In this document: positions 13,842 to 13,847 of the stretch, in pieces
How the letters are laid out: each line of letters begins with the position of its first letter
How positions within the stretch are numbered: the stretch's first letter is position 1
Assembly: GCA_016219165.1 (NCBI GenBank)
Contig: JACRCB010000166.1
Coordinates: forward strand, 1 to 13,847
Reading direction: 5' to 3'
Origin: Deltaproteobacteria bacterium
Lineage (GTDB): Bacteria > Desulfobacterota > GWC2-55-46 > DRQE01
Length of the DNA: 13,847 nucleotides
The notes under the pieces: generated by a model
Told to the model about the DNA's origin: nothing
Database searches by the model: none
What the model saw: the letters and a program-made list of their open reading frames with translations, nothing else
Made by a program: the position numbers and the translations under genes

Positions 13842-13847
13842 GGGGAA

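Noticed and set aside
1..13847. CRISPR arrays, tRNA or rRNA genes, phage or plasmid functions
   Set aside because: No regularly spaced repeats, cloverleaf-like segments, integrase, replication or phage genes were seen on either strand.

Overview
The window looks like housekeeping chromosome from a Gram-negative bacterium. The minus-strand order rpmE - thyX - prfA - murA - hisG - hisD - hisB - hisH - hisA - hisF, the short-form HisG and heavy use of AGG and AUA codons fit Desulfobacterota or Nitrospirota-type genomes. That placement is inference from gene order and codon use, and nothing here fixes a species.

Right part (about 4942-13778, all minus strand): ribosomal protein L31, flavin-dependent thymidylate synthase ThyX, release factor RF1 and MurA lead directly into histidine genes hisG, D, B, H, A and F. 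A small DUF2127 membrane protein overlaps the end of hisF. Spacing is mostly tight (5 bp for prfA-murA, 9 bp for hisG-hisD, a GTGA overlap for hisB-hisH, a 16 bp overlap for hisF-DUF2127). The exception is the hisH-hisA gap, which holds a long perfect inverted repeat. prmC, often found between prfA and murA, is absent.

Middle (4023-4918): a minus-strand Fe/Mn superoxide dismutase gene with its own clear promoter. A roughly 225 bp MITE-like element with terminal inverted repeats lies between the convergent 3' ends of pdhC and sodB.

Left part: pdhABC on the plus strand encodes E1-alpha, E1-beta and E2 of a pyruvate/branched 2-oxoacid dehydrogenase complex, with no E3 gene present. A divergent, fused hisIE gene lies outside the main his cluster. 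The spacer between hisIE and pdhA has back-to-back promoter-like sequences that would give almost leaderless mRNAs.

The most striking feature is pdhC. Its reading frame is intact from the lipoyl domain through the E3/E1-binding domain to the catalytic domain, but two in-frame TAG codons (3155 and 3275) sit exactly in the two inter-domain linkers. Every other complete gene here ends in TAA or TGA, except prfA, the gene for the UAG-reading factor RF1, which ends in TAG. This fits UAG recoding (for example pyrrolysine code expansion), readthrough or stop-restart translation of a split E2. Recent pseudogenisation is the competing explanation. A second theme is a dispersed repeat whose outer end sits at the stop codons of hisIE and sodB and, in degenerate form, in the 3' end of the DUF2127 gene.
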